NCBI RefSeq assembly: GCF_963676685.1
Contig: NC_092346.1
Span: forward strand, 79,685,821-79,749,820
DNA: 64,000 bases
DNA from: Mytilus edulis
Lineage: Eukaryota; Mollusca; Bivalvia; Mytilida; Mytilidae
Direction of reading: 5' to 3'
Part shown: piece after piece, positions 60,487 to 64,000 of the stretch
Layout of the letters: each line of letters begins with the position of its first letter
Position numbering within the stretch: position 1 is the stretch's first letter
Made by a program: the position numbers and the translations under genes
Notes under the pieces: model-generated
Database searches by the model: none
Told to the model about the DNA's origin: nothing
What the model saw: the letters and a program-made list of their open reading frames with translations, nothing else

Positions 60487-63400
60487 CACGAGATTGCTAT
60501 TTTTTTTTTTATTTCTATGTTTATGTTTATATCGGGTTATGTGACAATCGGCAGTCTCCGATGGTCATCTCGAAAGTTAATTAGATGGCGTCTAGACTAC
60601 AATACACACGAAATTCTGAAATATATTATTGAGTACATACAGTGTTAACTGTTCAGACTTGTTTAAGTATTTTGAACATATGTTTTAGTATGTTATCAAT
60701 CAAATATGAGGACTTGAGTCAAATTGGTGCCCCTTAAAAAGAACAAATTATCATCAAATGAAAACTACAACCTTTTAACTAAAAATGCATGATATATTTG
60801 TATTTTTGTATGATTAGTGAGTGTGTACCTTCGCTTTTGTCTTCCTTTGGCAGCCCAGATGGTCTTGGTTTTTCTTTGAAATACAAATTTAATTATTATT
60901 CAGTTATTGATATGTATTTGCATAGGTTACATCATAACAATATGGATTACAACTTTGTTCGTGAGTGGATAATTACACAATATGAGAGTTGTCAGTATAT
61001 ATCCTGGAAACAGCCGGGATATGTATGAAGATTTGTGTACCCCAACTGGAACCCCAATAACGTCAATTATTAGGACTATGCGACGTAGTCGAAATCTCAA
61101 CTAAAAAGAATTTCCGAAGCTCACAAAGGTTAAAACAAAGACAGTATCATTCAAAAGACTATCTTACAAATATAAGTTATGAATTCTTTATTTTACAGAA
61201 TTTTTTTTCCACCAATACCAATAGAAAAAACATTTTGGCACATTGCCGCATTTGAAGGTTACTTTTACCTTATTTAATAAAACGCTTGTAAAGAATTCAA
61301 ATATAAAACTAATATGGACATCTCTTAACTTTAGGTTGTTTTGCAAATATCTTGCCTCCAAACGGTTGGCTATAGTTTCCTTGCTCAAATTCAAATTTTG
61401 TTTTGTAAAAGGTACAGACTAGTTTTAGCACCTTCCGAACCAGAATGGCATATTCAAAAATAATCAATAGACATATCAATTTGTCTTTTTACAACAAAAA
61501 ATCGAAGTAAGAATAGTTCATAGTCGTGAGAATACTGCAACAATTATCAACATTGTTAATAAAAAGAGACTCATAATGAACGTCCAAAAAGGTCACGACA
61601 TTAACTACTGGTGTTAAACTGACAACCGTAACTGCAGTTACGGTGATCCCAACATGGCGGATGCCAAAATAGGTAAAATCGTCTTTTTGTAATTTCTCTG
61701 TGTACACGCATTGTTTTAAAGAATTACTCAGTCGCTAGGTTGATATGTACTGTATTGTTTTATGTGTGTGTTCTTAATATCATATGTGACCTTGTTACTG
61801 AAATACTGGACATTGAAAATTTACGGAAGATCATCGTAACTCCGAAAGAAGATAGTCTTAACTTGTGGACAAATAACTAAAAAAGACAATCGTAATTGTA
61901 TAAAATATGTCTATGATCATAGTAACTGATTTTGTCAGAAACCCCTGCTAACCGAATATTCGCTTATAATAAATGTTGTGTAAAGAAAACAACAAACGCG
62001 TAAACAACATTCGTGATCGAAATATTTTTTCAACATAAGGTAAGTTTGCAATTTTTCATGATCATTTATACAAGTATTGGTATACTATTCGGGACAACCA
62101 CATGTCAACGATATTAAGAATATAATGCATCCTAATGTTAAAACTATACTTTATTATAATTATAGTTTGAAATTTCATTAAATTGTAACAGGAGATGGTT
62201 CGACCCTAGTATATCTACAAAGCAAAAAGAAAATTAGTAAATTATTCACTAGTTATCAAACATTCAAACACGATTTATGTATAGTCGCCCATCAGCATAT
62301 AAAGAAAGTAACGATCATCACTGACAAGTTACTATGATCATGTACAAGTTACGACTATCTAATAATCAAGTTACCACTATCATAACAAACAAAATTCTTG
62401 GAGTTACGATGATCTTCCGTAAATTTTCAACGGCTATTATTTCGGTGACAAGGTAACATTTGATATTAAGAACACACATATACAACAATACCGTACATAT
62501 CAACCTAGCGGCTGAGTAATTCTTTAAAACAATGCGTGTACACGGAGAAGTTACAAACAGATTATTTAACTGTTTTGGGCTCCGCCGTGTTGGGATCACA
62601 GTTACTGCAGTTACGGTGATCAGTTTAACACCAGTGATTAACATTTAACAAGAATACACAATTGATATAGCTTTCAAATTTATTCGTCATTTGAACAAAC
62701 TTAATGGGACATAAATTATGTTGTAGGTAGTATTGATTGATAGATGCTGCAGAAAATGTTAAAGTGAATGAAATTCATATTATCAAAATTTTAAATAATA
62801 AAGAATCACTTCATTGTTCAGTTATGCAGTCTTGTTAAAATGTTTGATTTACAAAGGTTATAAAAAAGAATAGCTTTCGAAATGCAATGCATTCAAATCT
62901 TACTTTTGTCATCATCATAACTATCTTCACCGCCTTTTCCGAGTCGTCTCTCTTTTGGTGGGGGCCTTTTCTTTCCTGTATATTAACATACAAAATGAAA
63001 AATACATTTAAATAAACGTCTTCCGTTACAATAAAATCTACAGCAAAATATATCATATGATTCAATAGCAAATATTATTTATTATATAACATGACCAGAC
63101 ATAACTTTTAATTAATGTATTAATCAAAACTAGTGTAAATGTTACAACTATTGACATACATCATTTTGTTCGGAACTATTGCAGAGGGGGGATAGGAGGG
63201 GTCCTGATCCCGAAATCCCGGGCTTAAAAACACGAAATCCCGAGGTCCCGAATTTAAATAAAGTAAATCCCGACGTCCCGAAATCAGAAAAAAAAAATTC
63301 CCGGATCCCGAAAGGGTCAATCCCGAAATCCCGAGCTTAAAAACACCTGATCTCGGAGTCCCGATAAAGGTCCTACCCCCCCTCATTGCATGTAATGTAT

Positions 63401-63781
63401 TGTTATTGTTTGTGGAATTTCATGTTTTAGTTAACGAAAAAGAAAATGATAAAATACGTCACTGATTCATCAATCCATTTACATAAACATATTTCTAGAG
63501 ATAAACAAACGATAACCCGAGGTCAAAAGACTAAATAACTCAAAATAAAATAATGACTCTTCAGAATCTATTTTAAAAGAAACTGGCATGGAATTAATAT
63601 AGAATGCAATTGTAAAAAACAAAATTTCCAAATTCAAAAATTTGAAGAGACATATTTGAAAGTAATTTACTACCAAATGTCAATTTCATCTACAGACATA
63701 TTTGTTTATTTTAATATGTACCTTCACTTTCGTCTTTGTCACCCTCTCCTTTTGGCAATCCAGTTGGTTTTGGTTTTCCAG
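53551..63781 (-). CDS. Exon-cassette gene, 3' part (unknown Lys/Pro/Gly-rich repetitive protein)
   Basis: Five very small exons alternate between two types on the minus strand. Type A contains (G/E/S)-K-P-x-P-(T/S)-G-L-P-K; type B contains K-x-R-x-P-P-K-E-R-R-x-G-K. Order: A1 63722-63781, B1 62904-62975, A2 60829-60873, B2 58588-58632, A3 56477-56545, with lengths 60, 72, 45, 45 and 69 nt. All are phase 1-1 with AG and GT borders. They are followed by a stop-containing exon (54714-54793) and a final exon (from 53597). All phases join without a stop until the terminal exon. The 5' end, including any signal peptide, is beyond 64000. The encoded protein is highly charged and repetitive, probably disordered. 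I do not recognise the family; a secreted matrix-type or a nuclear/cytoplasmic low-complexity protein are both possible. Confidence 0.6.
54714..54793 (-). CDS. Candidate stop-containing exon of the cassette gene
   Basis: In the frame set by A3 it reads DGDKGMYLRTIDDLVAIIDK, then NL and TGA, then 12 nt and CAG|GTACGT. It has a good donor and an acceptor TTGAAG. Non-repetitive and non-charged compared with the cassettes, so plausible as a unique C-terminus. A donor after a stop implies a 3' UTR intron. Confidence 0.45.
55085..55245 (+). repeat. Retroelement tail copy, plus-strand orientation
   Basis: GTGGGGTTTTTGTCGCTCAG ... TAAGTTTGAATACCTCTTTG is the reverse complement of the tails elsewhere. 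A T-run of about 21 follows at 55259-55279. Confidence 0.55.
55902..56420 (-). mobile_element. 5'-truncated LINE, C-terminal fragment
   Basis: 172 codons, open: WKCIHRIIYTENRLQIMRM, then a zinc-binding CHLCDENNNIETLEHLFYQC, then WAIWKIRNKCKFEKN. This is the region after the RT domain of non-LTR elements (zf-RVT type). It differs in sequence from the LINE at 33140-34255. It lies in the intron between cassette exon A3 and the 54.7-kb exon, in the same orientation as that gene. Confidence 0.75.
56477..56545 (-). CDS. Cassette exon A3
   Basis: CATTAAG|GT AAA CCA ... AAA G|GTATAT. Encodes KPRPTGLPKGKDGKNK, then LEKDGK. 69 nt, phase 1-1. Confidence 0.55.
56594..57317. mobile_element. Long inverted-repeat (foldback) element
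   Basis: Arms 56594-56900 and 57011-57317, each about 307 bases and roughly 88-90% alike by eye, around a ~110-base centre. Ends read TTTAAGGTAGCACAAT and its complement. No ORF. It would fold into a long hairpin RNA if transcribed. It sits in the intron between cassette exons B2 and A3. Confidence 0.85.
57570..57790 (-). repeat. Inverted copy of the 52380-52680 repeat
   Basis: CAGCATACCGCTGCTCGAAC ... AACAAATCCGGGTTACAAAT ... AACTGCCATTTTCCTGACTT. Confidence 0.6.
57791..58587. other. Intronic, nothing recognised
   Basis: Part of the intron between cassette exons B2 and A3. AT-rich; no further exon of either cassette type was found on the minus strand. Confidence 0.4.
58588..58632 (-). CDS. 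Cassette exon B2
   Basis: TGTAAAG|GA AAA GAA ... GAT A|GTAAGT. Encodes KERLPPKERRGGKD. 45 nt, phase 1-1. Flanking intron sequence on the acceptor side (AATAAACGTATTACATTTA-like) resembles that of B1, indicating duplication of exon plus intron. Confidence 0.55.
58751..59433. repeat. ~170-bp tandem repeat, three good copies and one degenerate
   Basis: AGATTTTTACAGTATTTTGC starts at 58751, 58921 (one T shorter) and 59090, and in mutated form near 59258. Copies share CATTCTTATGTATTTTTACA and CAGAAATCCTCACTTTATGA. The period of 169-170 is not a multiple of three, so the ORFs across it are by-products. Lies in the intron between cassette exons A2 and B2. Confidence 0.85.
60091..60737. mobile_element. 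MITE-like element (copy 2 of the 40.2-kb family)
   Basis: Starts TTATAGGGAGACTAGCTACG and ends GGTGCCCCTTAA. It shares the internal landmarks of 40248-40940 in order. Contains a 28-A run (60456-60483). Confidence 0.65.
60829..60873 (-). CDS. Cassette exon A2
   Basis: TTCAAAG|AA AAA CCA ... GAA G|GTACAC. Encodes KPRPSGLPKEDKSE. 45 nt, phase 1-1. The acceptor lacks a strong pyrimidine tract. Confidence 0.55.
61601..62641. mobile_element. Inverted-repeat element with TTAA-type ends and repeated internal motif
   Basis: Arms of ~245 bases (61601-61846 and 62396-62641) begin TTAACTACTGGTGTTAAACT and, on the reverse strand, TTAATCACTGGTGTTAAACT. The left arm has a perfect 18-bp palindrome CCGTAACTGCAGTTACGG (61626-61643). 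GTTACNRTGATC occurs at 61637(+), 61829(-), 61915(-), 62328(+), 62403(+) and 62610(+), with degenerate forms at 62348 and 62370. No transposase ORF. Confidence 0.8.
62904..62975 (-). CDS. Cassette exon B1
   Basis: ATACAG|GA AAG ... AAA A|GTAAGA. Encodes KKRPPPKERRLGKGG followed by an acidic EDSYDDDK. 72 nt, phase 1-1. Confidence 0.6.
63184..63384. mobile_element. 201-bp element with G-rich inverted ends and AATCCCGA repeats
   Basis: Left end GAGGGGGGATAGGA; the reverse complement of the right end is GAGGGGGGTAGGA. The centre holds at least eight copies of TCCCGA/TCCCGG, including two direct copies of CCCGAAATCCCG followed by (A/G)GCTTAAAAACAC. Lies between cassette exons A1 and B1. Confidence 0.75.
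63722..63781 (-). CDS. Cassette exon A1
   Basis: TTTTAG|CT GGA AAA CCA ... GAA G|GTACAT. Encodes GKPKPTGLPKGEGDKDESE between split codons. 60 nt, phase 1-1. Confidence 0.6.
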
Positions 63782-64000
63782 CTAAAACAGATTACATTAA
63801 TTTTGTATCCTGATATAAATGTTTTTGGATAGGTTTTATAATTAAATTATAGGAAAAGCAAGTAGGTAAGCAATATAATGCATATGCATATCTTCACTAT
63901 TTAATATGAAATTATATAATTATTATAAATCAAAGACGTGGTGTTTACCAAAGGAACTACAACCAAATAACAAAAAATAAGCAAATGAGATATCTATAAA
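63782..64000. other. Intron upstream of cassette exon A1, running off the right edge
   Basis: AT-rich; no further cassette exon seen before the window ends. Confidence 0.4.

Noticed and set aside
61188-61707. Two short minus-strand frames between cassette exons
   Set aside because: One lies in the transposable-element arm; neither shows cassette motifs or phase-1 splice borders.
62366-62644. 92-codon minus-strand frame
   Set aside because: Lies wholly within the right arm of the inverted-repeat element; the VTVIPT/TAVTV repeats come from the GTTAC motif.

Overview
The window is AT-rich eukaryotic nuclear DNA with GT/AG introns, few genes and very many dispersed repeats. The repeat families and the receptor type point to a marine bivalve, most likely a mussel (Mytilus or a close relative). 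That assignment rests on recognition of the repeats, not on a database search. All gene models below were built by reading frames and splice sites by eye.

Layout. (1) 1-12 kb is repeat territory: a reverse-transcriptase (RT) fragment runs off the left edge, a broken ORF of a multi-copy invertebrate family lies at 1.77-4.35 kb, followed by an inverted-repeat element, a degenerate tandem repeat and a second RT fragment. (2) 13.8-25.0 kb holds two tandem plus-strand genes for a secretin/Methuselah-like seven-transmembrane receptor with a long cysteine-rich ectodomain. The first is intact (2 coding exons, 1047 aa). The second is a decayed copy with at least nine lesions, including loss of the first TM helices and a ~765-bp insertion. 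(3) 25.6-36.4 kb holds an 8-exon minus-strand aldo-keto reductase gene whose exon phases join into a 372-aa protein with the full D-Y-K-H tetrad; intron 1 carries a 5'-truncated LINE. (4) 37.7-39.8 kb holds a single-exon minus-strand 694-aa protein with a CARD-like N-terminus. (5) 47.2-51.9 kb holds a third, intact receptor of the same family (1029 aa). (6) 53.5-63.8 kb holds a series of very small minus-strand exons of two alternating types (A-B-A-B-A), all phase 1-1, followed by two candidate terminal exons. They would encode the C-terminal part of a Lys/Pro/Gly-rich repetitive protein whose 5' end lies beyond 64 kb. All but the last of its introns between recognised exons carry a repeat or inverted-repeat element.

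Functional picture. Receptors 1 and 3 are probably membrane receptors from a locally expanding lineage-specific family, with copy 2 dying between them. The reductase and the CARD-like gene lie between the receptors on the opposite strand and show no obvious functional link to them. The exon-cassette gene is the least explained item and the most worth following up.
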